Origin: Saturnia japonica
Taxonomy: Eukaryota > Arthropoda > Insecta > Lepidoptera > Saturniidae
Length of the DNA: 64,000 nucleotides
NCBI GenBank assembly: GCA_033032175.1
Contig: CM065312.1
Span: forward strand, 20,124,001-20,188,000
Reading direction: 5' to 3'
The notes under the pieces were generated by a model that saw only the letters and a list, made by a program, of their open reading frames with translations, was not told the DNA's origin and made no database searches. This document shows, piece after piece, positions 46,906-57,235 of the stretch. Position 1 is the first letter of the stretch. Each line of letters opens with the position of its first letter. Position numbers and translations under genes: made by a program.

Positions 46906-49311
46906 ATCAAATTAATATACTACATATTTTGGATATTAAAAAGACCTACAAAAAATTCAGCAAATGCATAGGTATTTATATCTTCTAAAAATCACCCACA
47001 ATAATCATTATAACCGAGAGCGTGAGTTGCACGATTCGCTCGTATTCCCGATCGACGGCATTCTTTAGGTCCACGTGAACAAAGTCGCGGGCACAGCTAC
47101 TGTAACATAAACTGAAATGCAATTTATGGTGTGAAAGCGACGAATAAAAGAGCGCTGAAAGAAAATCTCGGTCTACTTTGATTGAAGGCTGCTCTGGAGT
47201 GTAGATACTGAATAGCGATGAATTGCCGACAAGTTTCGACTTTAAGGTGGTTGCTAGTTTAGTTGTATACATTTCTTTAACATCATGCTACGCTTGCATG
47301 CTCCCAAGTTAAGGTTAAAATTCATATATGGCGACCTCCTTCTTTAAAATTTGTAATAAGGTTGGTCCTAAGGTTCTACTGTCCAAGCTTCATCGCAACA
47401 CAATATACTTCTACTGGAAAGCAGCGGTGTTCCTTTCCGAATGAAAAGATTGGGAACACATACCGGCATACGAGCCATTCCATCTTAGTCAGCAGAAGCA
47501 TCGTATTATGACTGTTTGAGGTTTCTACAAATAACTTCGAATTCAGGCTGCCTGTTTCCTGGTATATATAAAATAAAGAAATCACAATATAGTTGTTGTT
47601 TACTTAAATCAATGGGCACTCCCACGAAACCTTAATCAAGTTATGAAATACATATAGGTAATATAGTTGACCCTAAATAGCGTTCTATTTTCGAAGTTAA
47701 TTAATGAATGTCGGGCCAAATAGAACGATAAATTCCTAGCTCTAAGGAAAGAGAGAGAATTCTCTTACCTACACGCTTAGACACAGTGACCTCTAGAAAT
47801 AGACGTTCTTGTCTAATGTTATTTGGGACCTTTATTATTTATATTGCAGAAGAAATAATAATTATAAATATAAAAAGTACCTACATATCAGGTAAGTGTT
47901 TTTTTTAAGTTTCATTACAATTTTTTTACGGATTAATAGTATTATTGATTAAAATTAGTTTTTGTTTAAGGGTAGTCAATCGAACCTTCACATTTTGCTT
48001 TAAGTTTTCGAGTTGAATTCCTATCTGGTGTTAAAAATATATGAGTTCCATTTCAGTTAACTGTTCACGCATTTCTCTCCCAGGCCGCACCACTATACTG
48101 TCTTGATGGATAATTTATCTGGACTTACTAATATTTTTATCAAAAAACATTCCTTTTTATGTAATAAACAAATAGATTAAATTGTATAGAACGGCTATTA
48201 ACGAAAATTACGTAAAGAAAATGTCATTTCACTCAAATTTAGAATGTGTCCATTAAGTTAATTGTTTTAGCGTTTAATTAAACAGAAATCCGTAGAATAA
48301 TTAATTAGTCAAAGCAGCTTTTAGCCATTTTCAATATCTAACTTTTATTATTTACTTATGTAGGTGTAATTTTTGTTAGTTTTGTTATTTTACTCAAAAA
48401 ACTAAGATAACTTTATTAACAAAGTTATGATAAACTTTGCGAATACTACTACTCTTGGCTACTGAATGTCGATTACGAATTTGATTTATAACACTTCGTA
48501 ATTTGTATTTTTAAATAACATTCTATTGTTTTAAAATTCTTACGAATTTGTTGTGACGTTCTTATCTATATATTAAAAACTGAAGCGTATTGCGTGCACG
48601 GAAGACTGAGATTTGGCATGGTTAAAGTTTATCGGAGAAGAAGTGTAGAAAACTATTATAAAATTTATTTATAATATCTGTTACTAATATATTAAATAAA
48701 ATAAATTAATACTGCGAATCCTAACCTGACCAGTGCCATTGTACTTAGACCCCCTCAAAATATTGACATTGTCACTCAACGAAAAGTGACAGCAAGTGAT
48801 GTAGATAAAACTCATTGTTTAGGTTCATGAATACTGCAAATGTCAAACAGAAAATAGTCCATGAACGCGCCAACTAAACAATAAAGAGGGTCGCTAATTA
48901 ATGAGCGGGTTGATTAAGTATATGAGAGAAATCACCTATATTTGCGTTTTTCTGGTGCTTCAGCCTGGCAGCACTTCTTCTCGACCAATTCTTTAGGTTT
49001 GCGTCTTCGATATCAGTTAGAATTGGACCAGCTGGATGTCATACAGCGAGCACAACTCAACAAGCGGTATAATATAATTCGCGATTTGAGATAAATCGAC
49101 TCGCGGCGGCGGTGGTCAATCATAGACTGTCATTAAGCGCGGACAGTGTGCCGTGCAGCGAAATAATTAAAAAAAAAAAATCTACCCACAATAAATAATA
49201 AACTTAATTGGTAATAAGCATTAGGCGCTAACATAGTATATGATCAAAAAGTCGCTGGTCGAATTTCGAGCTTAGGGCGATGGCTAGTAAAAACAAATAT
49301 GTACACACATA
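46906..49311. other. Intergenic sequence left of BEL/Pao copy 2
   Basis: No gene supported. A Helitron-like start (TCTATATATTAAAAACTGAA at 48565) and a CTAG|T at 49284-49287, with A before the start, could delimit a 723-bp Helitron. The end lacks a convincing hairpin. A GC-richer patch lies at 48950-49130. Confidence 0.35.
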
Positions 49312-49316
49312 CCGTC

Positions 49317-49687
49317 TGGTTGCGCCGCTTTTATATAGTTTTAAATATTGTGCGATATTGTGATCGGTTCGCAACTTTTTCTATCTCCGCTTACCCTCCC
49401 TTCCTTGGCACATGCAAACAGTTCGTCGCCGCGCCTCGTCGAATAAAGTTGATTTTCGCTCGGTTGTTGATACATTGACTTTAGTGCTCGTTAGTGGTAT
49501 GACGGAGAACAATTTGGGCAGTACATCGAAGACGACCACCTAGCCGGCTAGCCAGGTGAACCCGCAACCCACCAAGAGGTATGTGCCAAATTCCTATCCT
49601 ATATCCATATAGCTGATCACAATCCCCGCAAATACAGTCCACTCAATTAGTAGTATTAAATGCGCTGCGCTTCCAACGGCGCAAGCA
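49317..49687 (+). repeat. 5' LTR of BEL/Pao copy 2
   Basis: Starts TGGTTGCGCCGCTTTTATAT and ends GGCGCAAGCA. No difference from the 3' LTR was found on reading both. A TTTTATATAG near the start and an AATAAA at 49442-49447 could serve as promoter and poly(A) signals. Confidence 0.95.
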
Positions 49688-49694
49688 TAATTTT

Positions 49695-49712
49695 TGGTCC
49701 TTCGAGCCGGAT
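49695..49712 (+). other. Primer-binding site, tRNA-Tyr type
   Basis: TGGTCCTTCGAGCCGGAT, 7 nt after the LTR, is complementary to the last 18 nt of insect tRNA-Tyr (...ATCCGGCTCGAAGGA plus CCA) as remembered. It would prime minus-strand DNA synthesis. Confidence 0.82.
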
Positions 49713-50307
49713 ATTGAATCCATCGTTAATTTAATTATTCGCTGTATAGTACTTTATTCCATAGGGAATAATTGCTTTGCACCTAAATATCTATATTTTA
49801 GTAGAAAACCCGCAATAGATATTCAGGACTAGAACTTAGGTAACCTATCTAGAGCATAGGCATAGGGTAGGACTAACGCTCTAAGTATTTAAAATCGTAG
49901 TTTGTTACTTATTAGTTTGTTCGCACCGCAACCCTTTTGTTTAATTTAGTTACATTTGATTTAGTTTGGAATGTAGGTAGGTAGAAAATTCGAAAGAACG
50001 TACGAAATTAATTATCAAGCGAGTGTTTAATCTTTCTTTTCGTACTTATTTTAGGTACCTACGTATATTTGAAGTTTTACCTGGGGCTATTTAATTATTT
50101 GTAAAATAAACTCTCAGGACGAGGCAGCGACGTGAACTAGGGGGTATTATCCGATCTGTATATTTATCGTTCGATAGCTCCGCACTGTTATCTGATCATA
50201 TATATACCTAACTACCTATTCACAGTCGCACACTACTGTTCTCCACCGCTTGCGTTACGATTTGGTTTGTTTGTAAGTAAGTAAGTAGTTGCTATTTAGT
50301 TGTCGCT

Positions 50308-50520
50308 ATGCCACCCAAGGCTATTAATCGCGATAATGATCTAAAGATGTTGTATGCTAAACGAGATATGTTATTTTCTCGCATAAAACTCATTTCTGAT
50401 TCTTCGAAAAATATTTACGATGAAGAGACGAAAGAATCATTTCTATGTTCAATGGAAACTGTAGACGATATTCGTATAGATTTGAAAAAACGCTTGATAA
50501 AATTAATACATTTGAATTAG
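50308..50520 (+). CDS. BEL/Pao copy 2 gag, N-terminal piece
   Basis: A 70-codon frame starting MPPKAINRDNDLKMLYAKRD, with a charged helical look typical of the start of BEL/Pao gag. It ends shortly after an A6 run (50485-50490). The remaining gag-pol continues in another frame from that run on. The start is the first good ATG after the long leader and aligns with the position of the start in copy 1 (MSNEQQIKLFSSQREYVF). It is either the N-terminus cut off by a one-base indel, or part of a frameshifted polyprotein. Confidence 0.8.
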   Translation: MPPKAINRDNDLKMLYAKRDMLFSRIKLISDSSKNIYDEETKESFLCSMETVDDIRIDLKKRLIKLIHLN

Positions 50521-53500
50521 AAGTGAATCCTGATTTCGTAGTTAATTATCAAAATTTGTCGTCGTTTGAAGATTTGTTTTGTCGCGTAAAGCGAGCCGCG
50601 AAATTGTTGCAAATACCTACAAATTCAGAACAAAAACCGATTGTTGAACAACCGCTCAAACGCGATAGACCAAAATTACCGCCCATCCAAATTCCCGAAT
50701 TTAATGGTGATATTAAAAATTGGCCTTTGTTTTATGATAGTTTTGAGAATACAATTCATAAAAATGAAAATTTAACGGATCATGAAAAATTACATTATCT
50801 CGTAAATAAACTTACTGGCAAGGCAAAATCTGTTTGCGCCGGAATCACGCTTTGTGCACAAAATTATGAATTAATTTTAAATACTTTAAAAGTAAAATAC
50901 GAAGACAAAAGATTAGTGACAAGTGCTTATTTAGATCAAATATTCGATTTGAAAAATGTTTCCTCTTGCAATGAACACAATTTGGAAAGGTTTTTAGATA
51001 TTTTTGCATCATCTGTTCGCGCCATAAAGAATCTTAAAGTTAATGACCTTAGTGATTTTTTGTTTTTGTACATCGGCTTAAAGAAATTAGACACAGAAAC
51101 TGTTCGTTTATTTGAAATGGACAGACGTGGAGACAATCAACTACCCACATTCGACGAGCTAGAAACGTTTGTACGCGATCATATTAAAGTCTTGCAACGC
51201 ACTTCGGCACCAAAACATGAAGCTACAAAGAAAATTAATTCTGATCGTCGAACGGACGCGGTATCCAAATCATTTAAGCCCACTCAAACATACGTAAATA
51301 TCGCATCACAGTCTGTTTGTTCGTTGTGTCACGCTCATCATGACCATATTTATAAATGCTCGAGTTTCCTAAAACTTACACCTAGTGAGCGTTATAAATT
51401 TGTTCGTGCCAATAATTTGTGTATCAATTGCCTTAGTGATGGACATCGTGTTTCATTTTGCAATTCAAATTCTAGTTGCCGTAGATGTCAAAACAAGCAT
51501 CATACATTGCTTCATTTTAATGATAATAATGCCGCATCCAATGTGAGCAGAGTTGGTTTATCGCACGGTGGTAATGGTTCGTCAGTAATAAACTCTGCGC
51601 CCGCGCCCGGCCGCTTCTACGCAGTCGCGCAGCCACCCCCCGCCACTACCCGGTTACCATCCATTGGCGACGCGCAGTCCGACACTGCGAGCGCGCGCGC
51701 CGTCGCGGCCTCCACTCACACCGACCATTCAAATGACGTTGCATTATGCTCGTTATCGTTATTGCGAACTCCTACTACTGTGCTTCTCGCGACCGCTCGT
51801 GTAATAGTTGTAGATGCTTATGGAAAAGAACATAGTGTTCGCGCTCTTTTAGATAGCGCTTCGCAGAGTAATTTTGTTACTCTCGAGTGTTGTCAACGCC
51901 TTGGTTTAGATATAAATAAACGGCCTGTATGTTCTGTAGTAAAAGGAATTGGAGGTTCTGTAAAAACCATTCAGGGCTCCCTAAAAATTAAATTTCACTC
52001 ACGTTTTGACTCGAGAATTAGTTTTGATATGGATTCGTTAGTTGTAGATAAGGTGACTGAACGTTTGCCGACGGTCTCAGTCAATACTTCAATGCTGTCG
52101 AATTTTGATGACTTACCTATGGCCGATGATACTTATGCTATTCCAGGAAATATTGAGATGTTGGTTGGAGCCTCGATTTTCCCGCACCTCCTGTTATCAC
52201 GTAAAGTTCACGGTCATCCGTCACAAACCGCACCGCACGCACTGGAAACAGTTCTTGGATTTGTTATTGTTGGTACAGCTCCCGCACGAGTGGATTCTTA
52301 CTCGACCATATCCTACTGCTGTGCCGTCGAGCCTCTAGAATCCGCCGTTCGTAAATTTTGGGAAATTGAAGAAGTCAATTGCCCTCCTATTCTCAGCCCA
52401 GACGACAAAGTCTGTGATGAGTTTTATAGCCGCACAACTACTCGTGATGGAGATGGTCGTTATGTTGTCGCGCTCCCCTTTAAGGGTGATATTTTTTCTC
52501 TCGGTGATTCTCGTAGGTTAGCCGAAAAACGTTTTTATTGTTTAGAGAAAAAAATGCTAGCGTCTCCTAAGTTGAAACAAACTTACGACGACGTTATAAG
52601 GGAATACCTAGATAAAGGCTACATCTCGCCCGCACCTATTGATACTGTAGAGTCTATGAACGTTCCGTCGTATATTATACCACACCATGGAGTTATTAGG
52701 GAAGATAAATTTACCACAAAATTGCGCGTAGTTTTAGATGGTAGCGCTAAGACTAGTACGTCAGTTTCCCTAAATGACATATTATATAGAGGACAAAATC
52801 TGCAAGGTAACTTGTTCGATATCATAGTTAACTTTCGCTTGTTTTCGATTGCCCTTTCAGCCGACATTCGTCAAATGTTTCTCTGTATCGGTGTAAACGA
52901 ACGCGACCGCAGATTTCAGCGCATTTTGTATCGATTTTCCCCGCAGGAACATTTGAAGGTTTACGAGTTTAATCGTGTTTGTTTCGGGCTGAAGTCAAGT
53001 CCTTTTCATGCTCTGCGTACAATAAAGCAGCTTGCCTCAGATGAGGGATCTGCATATCCAAAGGCTAAGGAAACTATAGAGACTAGCCTCTACATGGATG
53101 ATTTTGTTTATTCTGTAGAGAGCGAGATAGAGGCCATTGAAACTGCCGCTGAAGTAATTAGTCTCATGAAAGCGGGTCAGTTTGATCTAGTGAAATGGAC
53201 TAGTAACTCGCGAAGGGTTTTGGATTCAATTCCGCCATCATATCGCTTGTCAACTGTTAAAGAGTTTGACGAGGGTGATTTGCACAAGATTCTTGGCTTG
53301 CGCTGGTCACCTACATCAGATTCATTCAGTTTTAAAGTTTGTTTGACTCCACCAACTTGCACCAAACGTATTATATTGTCTTGTGTAACTAGAATCTGGG
53401 ATATAATGGGGTTTGTAGCTCCTGTAGTTTTGTATGCAAAGCTTCTTATAAAAGAGCTTTGGTTGTCAGGTTGTGACTGGGATGACAAGCCGCCAGATAG

Positions 53501-55640
53501 AATCGCTCATTTTTGGAATCGTTTTAGGGAAGAGCTTCCTTTGCTCGACCAAATTAAAATCCCACGGCATGTTGGTACCAATAAACATAGTATCATTACA
53601 GTTATTGGGTTCGCAGACGCTAGCGAAAAGGCGTATGGAGGCGTTGTTTACTTCCACATTCAGAATAATGACAACCTCTCAGTGAGCCTTATTACTGCCA
53701 AGTCTAAGGTTTCACCTCGTAAAGTCGTGTCTCTTGCGCGCCTTGAGCTTTGTGGTATACTTTTACTATCAAAACTCATTGGTACAATTGTCACGGCTTG
53801 TCATAACCGCATTCGTATAAATAGAATTTTTACATTTTCGGATTCAACTGTAGCCTTGTGTTGGGCTCATTCTTCTCCCCATCGTTGGGACACCTTTGTT
53901 GGCAATAGGGTCGCAAAAATTCAATCTGAATTATCACCGCAAAATCTCTTCCACGTTGCTGGCACGGATAACCCTGCCGATTGCTTATCTCGTGGGCTAA
54001 CTCCTGCGCAGATGTTAGATCACCCGCTTTGGTTTCACGGCCCTTCATGGACCCAAGCATCGCCCGAAGAGTGGCCTGTTTGTCCTTTCAACCCATTAAC
54101 TGTGTCAGAACCACCAGAACAAAAGAAAAGTACTTTGGTTACAACTGCACCACGCGAGGAGTCACCAATATTATTGTTGTCGAGTAGACTGTCGTCTTGG
54201 TCTAAACTCTTGCGCTGCGTAGTGTATATGTGTCGTTTTGTTAAAATATTACCACCGCGTGAGTACATAGTTGCTGCAGATCTCGATAAAGCTGAGATAA
54301 TTATTCTCCGTGAGCTTCAGCATAACTACTTCTCCACTGAATTTAATAAACTTAAATCTAACAAACCTTGTAGTCGCGCTTTTCAGTGTTTAAAACCCTT
54401 CTTACAAGATGGGCTCATACGAGTCGGTGGCCGTTTGAGTCAATCAAACTTGGTGTTTGAACACAGACATCCGGTAGTTTTGCCACGAAAAGACCATGTT
54501 CTTAATCTTTTAGTGGATTATTATCACAAGATAAATTGTCACGCAGGACCTGATTTGTTGATGTCGATTATGCGGCAAAAATACTGGATATTTTCTGCTC
54601 GTAATTTGATTCGCTCTAGAGTACACCAATGCGTGCCGTGTTATAGGCTTCGTCCGAGAGCTGCAGCTCCGGAAATAGCTGACCATCGTGCTTGTCGTGT
54701 AGTAGAGTCAGTTAAGCCATTCATACATACCGGAACGGATTACGCCGGTCCGTTAAGAGTAACGATTTCACGCGGTCGTGGTATACGCTCGACGAAGGCT
54801 TATGTGTGTATTTTCGTTTGCCTGACAACTCGTGCAATTCATATAGAGTTAGCTAGTGACTTAAGCACGTCAAGTTTCATGGCTGCGTTTAAAAGGTTTT
54901 TGTCTCGTCGTGGCGCTGTAGGACAAATGTATTCGGATAATGGCACAAATTATGTTGGAGCTAAACGTAATATCACAGAATTGCATGCATTTTTACGATC
55001 AAAGTATTTTAACACTGAATTTGCTCAAGTACTAGCTGAAAATCGCATTAAATGGTCGCTGAATACCCCCACCGCGAGTCATTTTGGAGGAAACTGGGAG
55101 GCCAACATAAAGGCCTTAAAATCGCATCTATATCGCGTTATAGGCGAGCAGATACTTTCATTCGAAGAGTTAAGCACGGTGCTCGCTCAAGTGGAAGCGG
55201 TTATGAACACCCGCCCACTGTGTAGGACGTTGTCTAGTGATCCTTCAGAGCCACTAGCACTAACGCCTGCACATTTTTTAAACATGACTCCTCTCAAGTA
55301 TCTGCCTTGTAGAAATATTGATGAAGATCGACTACATGTTCTTTCGCGTTACGACTTATTGGATAAACTCGTCCAGTCGTTCTGGAAGCGTTGGAGGACA
55401 GACTATTTGCACACATTGCAGTCGCGTCAAAAATGGAATACACCATCGACTCCAATTACTGTTGGAACGGTCGTGATTATTAGAACTGAAAATACACCGC
55501 CTCTACATTGGCCTCTAGGCATTGTTGAAGAAGTTTTTCCTGGATCCGATGGCATTACTCGCATTGTTCGCGTTAAAACCGCAACCGGATCGTATTTACG
55601 CCCGGTTGTTCGCCTCTGTCCTCTGCCTAATCTACAGTAG
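50445..55640 (+). CDS. BEL/Pao copy 2 gag-pol polyprotein
   Basis: An open frame of 1731 codons; meaningful sequence begins near 50490, so the ATG at 50445 is not the natural start. Gag: IPEFNGDIKNWPLFYDSF near 85. Zinc-binding motifs: CSLCHAHHDHIYKC near 289, CINCLSDGHRVSFC near 326. Protease: RALLDSASQSNF near 466. Reverse transcriptase: LRVVLDGSAK near 763, FGLKSSPF near 847 and catalytic YMDD near 883. RNase H: IGFADASEKAYGG near 1054, FSDSTVALCW, GTDNPADCLSRGL. Integrase: zinc finger (DYYHKINCH...CVPC, from about 1360), then catalytic Asp in GTDYAGP near 1430, Asp in YSDNGTNYVGA and Glu in GNWEANIKAL, 53 residues apart. The C-terminal end is GSDGITRIVRVKTATGSY...CPLP. No internal stop. 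Products would form a virus-like particle and reverse-transcribe the element. Confidence 0.95.
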   Translation: MFNGNCRRYSYRFEKTLDKINTFELEVNPDFVVNYQNLSSFEDLFCRVKRAAKLLQIPTNSEQKPIVEQPLKRDRPKLPPIQIPEFNGDIKNWPLFYDSFENTIHKNENLTDHEKLHYLVNKLTGKAKSVCAGITLCAQNYELILNTLKVKYEDKRLVTSAYLDQIFDLKNVSSCNEHNLERFLDIFASSVRAIKNLKVNDLSDFLFLYIGLKKLDTETVRLFEMDRRGDNQLPTFDELETFVRDHIKVLQRTSAPKHEATKKINSDRRTDAVSKSFKPTQTYVNIASQSVCSLCHAHHDHIYKCSSFLKLTPSERYKFVRANNLCINCLSDGHRVSFCNSNSSCRRCQNKHHTLLHFNDNNAASNVSRVGLSHGGNGSSVINSAPAPGRFYAVAQPPPATTRLPSIGDAQSDTASARAVAASTHTDHSNDVALCSLSLLRTPTTVLLATARVIVVDAYGKEHSVRALLDSASQSNFVTLECCQRLGLDINKRPVCSVVKGIGGSVKTIQGSLKIKFHSRFDSRISFDMDSLVVDKVTERLPTVSVNTSMLSNFDDLPMADDTYAIPGNIEMLVGASIFPHLLLSRKVHGHPSQTAPHALETVLGFVIVGTAPARVDSYSTISYCCAVEPLESAVRKFWEIEEVNCPPILSPDDKVCDEFYSRTTTRDGDGRYVVALPFKGDIFSLGDSRRLAEKRFYCLEKKMLASPKLKQTYDDVIREYLDKGYISPAPIDTVESMNVPSYIIPHHGVIREDKFTTKLRVVLDGSAKTSTSVSLNDILYRGQNLQGNLFDIIVNFRLFSIALSADIRQMFLCIGVNERDRRFQRILYRFSPQEHLKVYEFNRVCFGLKSSPFHALRTIKQLASDEGSAYPKAKETIETSLYMDDFVYSVESEIEAIETAAEVISLMKAGQFDLVKWTSNSRRVLDSIPPSYRLSTVKEFDEGDLHKILGLRWSPTSDSFSFKVCLTPPTCTKRIILSCVTRIWDIMGFVAPVVLYAKLLIKELWLSGCDWDDKPPDRIAHFWNRFREELPLLDQIKIPRHVGTNKHSIITVIGFADASEKAYGGVVYFHIQNNDNLSVSLITAKSKVSPRKVVSLARLELCGILLLSKLIGTIVTACHNRIRINRIFTFSDSTVALCWAHSSPHRWDTFVGNRVAKIQSELSPQNLFHVAGTDNPADCLSRGLTPAQMLDHPLWFHGPSWTQASPEEWPVCPFNPLTVSEPPEQKKSTLVTTAPREESPILLLSSRLSSWSKLLRCVVYMCRFVKILPPREYIVAADLDKAEIIILRELQHNYFSTEFNKLKSNKPCSRAFQCLKPFLQDGLIRVGGRLSQSNLVFEHRHPVVLPRKDHVLNLLVDYYHKINCHAGPDLLMSIMRQKYWIFSARNLIRSRVHQCVPCYRLRPRAAAPEIADHRACRVVESVKPFIHTGTDYAGPLRVTISRGRGIRSTKAYVCIFVCLTTRAIHIELASDLSTSSFMAAFKRFLSRRGAVGQMYSDNGTNYVGAKRNITELHAFLRSKYFNTEFAQVLAENRIKWSLNTPTASHFGGNWEANIKALKSHLYRVIGEQILSFEELSTVLAQVEAVMNTRPLCRTLSSDPSEPLALTPAHFLNMTPLKYLPCRNIDEDRLHVLSRYDLLDKLVQSFWKRWRTDYLHTLQSRQKWNTPSTPITVGTVVIIRTENTPPLHWPLGIVEEVFPGSDGITRIVRVKTATGSYLRPVVRLCPLPNLQ

Positions 55641-55715
55641 CAGTGGTTAGTTTACTTTAGGTTTAGTTTATCATAGATCCGCTTTAGTTTAGTTATTTTG
55701 AAGGGAACCCTTCAA

Positions 55716-55726
55716 GCCGGGGGAAA
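55716..55726 (+). other. Polypurine tract of BEL/Pao copy 2
   Basis: GCCGGGGGAAA lies directly before the TG of the 3' LTR. Confidence 0.85.
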
Positions 55727-56097
55727 TGGTTGCGCCGCTTTTATATAGTTTTAAATATTGTGCGATATTGTGATCGGTTCGCAACTTTTTCTATCTCCGC
55801 TTACCCTCCCTTCCTTGGCACATGCAAACAGTTCGTCGCCGCGCCTCGTCGAATAAAGTTGATTTTCGCTCGGTTGTTGATACATTGACTTTAGTGCTCG
55901 TTAGTGGTATGACGGAGAACAATTTGGGCAGTACATCGAAGACGACCACCTAGCCGGCTAGCCAGGTGAACCCGCAACCCACCAAGAGGTATGTGCCAAA
56001 TTCCTATCCTATATCCATATAGCTGATCACAATCCCCGCAAATACAGTCCACTCAATTAGTAGTATTAAATGCGCTGCGCTTCCAACGGCGCAAGCA
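55727..56097 (+). repeat. 3' LTR of BEL/Pao copy 2
   Basis: 371 bp, apparently identical to 49317-49687, followed by the duplication CCGTC. Confidence 0.95.
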
Positions 56098-56210
56098 CCG
56101 TCTGTATGATTAGGTATATGGTTTTCGTTACTAACATCAAAAAGCTAATGCCAAATCTTATTGTCACGTCGTTCTTTTTTATTTTGCTTTATTTCTAAGC
56201 TCTTTTTTTT

Positions 56211-56468
56211 GACTGCCTCAGTAACCTAGTGATCGTGAAGACGACTGCTATGCTCGAGGTCCTGGGTTTGATTCCCAGGTCGAGCAAAAAGTGTTATTGG
56301 GTTTTTCTGTGAAATTCTCAGTAGCAGCTCGGAGTTTGGCTTTGTGCCAGATTAATGGCAATAAGCTCGCGCCCTATTACATGGGACCTAAAGAATACCC
56401 CGTGAAATGTGGGTGCACCTCTGCCTAACCCTTCGGGAAATACAGGCGTGATGGTATGTTATGTTATA
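56211..56468 (+). mobile_element. tRNA-derived SINE, copy B
   Basis: Head with TAACCTAGTGATCGTG (A box) and GGTTTGATTCC (B box, one change), the same body as the copy at 7511 (TTATTGGGTTTTTCTGTGA, AGTAGCAGCTCGGAGTTTGG) and the tail GATGGTATGTTATGTTAT. Confidence 0.9.
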
Positions 56469-56769
56469 TTTTTTATTGTGACTATAAATATTTTTTCTTC
56501 TTTTTTCTATAACTCTACAATTCAGTTTAATACCTTTGGAAACAATGTACTTTATTGAATCCCCATAGCGTGCCACAAACTTCTACTTCCTCAAGGGAAT
56601 AAGTCTTTAAATAAATATTACAAGCTGATATTACTTATTAATCTATACAAATAAATAAAATTAATGAGTTTATTTGTAATGTTAAAATAAAAGCTTTTTA
56701 CAAATGCATATGAAAGTGTATACTTGTAACAAAAAATAAAACAAATTGAGTGCGAGTTCTCACGCGGTA

Positions 56770-56984
56770 GAAGTAAACTTTCTCTCTCTCTCCCTCCCTC
56801 TCTTTGTATATATTTCGAGTACATTAAGAATAGACGAAGAATAGGAAAACTATATATAAACGCTTTCTATCTCATTCTCTCACAGCCTAATACCTATATT
56901 TATATATACATTTATAGCTATCTCTTTGTAGTTACACATTTTCATGAAATCCAATTCTCACCGTACCAAAAGAAGTTTCACTTC
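56770..56984 (-). mobile_element. Short inverted-repeat element (MITE-like), copy 2
   Basis: Inverse of 33998-34195, with ends CCAAAAGAAGTTTCACTTC (56966-56984) and GTAGAAGTAAACTTTCTC. It has an expanded CT-rich microsatellite (about 56778-56804) where copy 1 has a short GAGAGAGA. Confidence 0.7.
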
Positions 56985-57016
56985 AAACAAAAAAAAACAA
57001 TAACAATGTTTCAAAC

Positions 57017-57235
57017 ATTTGTCTGTCTGCCTGCCTGTTTATTCCGGGTAATCTCCGAAACGGTTGAAACAGTTTTGATGAAACTTTCATGTTAGGTATC
57101 TGACATGCATGGAGTAACTTAGGTTACTTTTATTTTAGAAAAAGATTTATAGTTCGGCGCAAATAAAAACAAATTCGAAAAAAACTCGATTTTGGAGCGC
57201 TTAAGTGGCCTACGGCTGAGTAAAGAAATATACAA
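57017..57235 (+). repeat. Dispersed family Q, copy 2
   Basis: Relative of 46684-46905: ATTTGTCTGTCTGCCTGCCT, TCTCCGAAACGGTTGAAAC, GGAGTAACTTAGGTTACTTT, GGCCTACGGCTGAGTAAA. Confidence 0.72.

Larger units (their letters stand above)
49317..56097 (+). mobile_element. BEL/Pao LTR retrotransposon, copy 2 (nearly intact, young)
   Basis: A 6,781-bp element. Its 371-bp LTRs (49317-49687, 55727-56097) read as identical, and it is flanked by the 5-bp duplication CCGTC (49312-49316, 56098-56102). A primer-binding site matches tRNA-Tyr, and gag-pol runs from 50308 to 55640 with all domains in BEL/Pao order and complete catalytic residues. The only visible break is a frame change in gag at an A run near 50485-50490. 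Identical LTRs mean very recent insertion. Whether it is still mobile depends on whether that break is real. Confidence 0.97.

Noticed and set aside
46684..57235. Family Q repeats as a CRISPR-like or tandem array
   Set aside because: Only two dispersed, diverged copies about 10 kb apart; no regular spacing.
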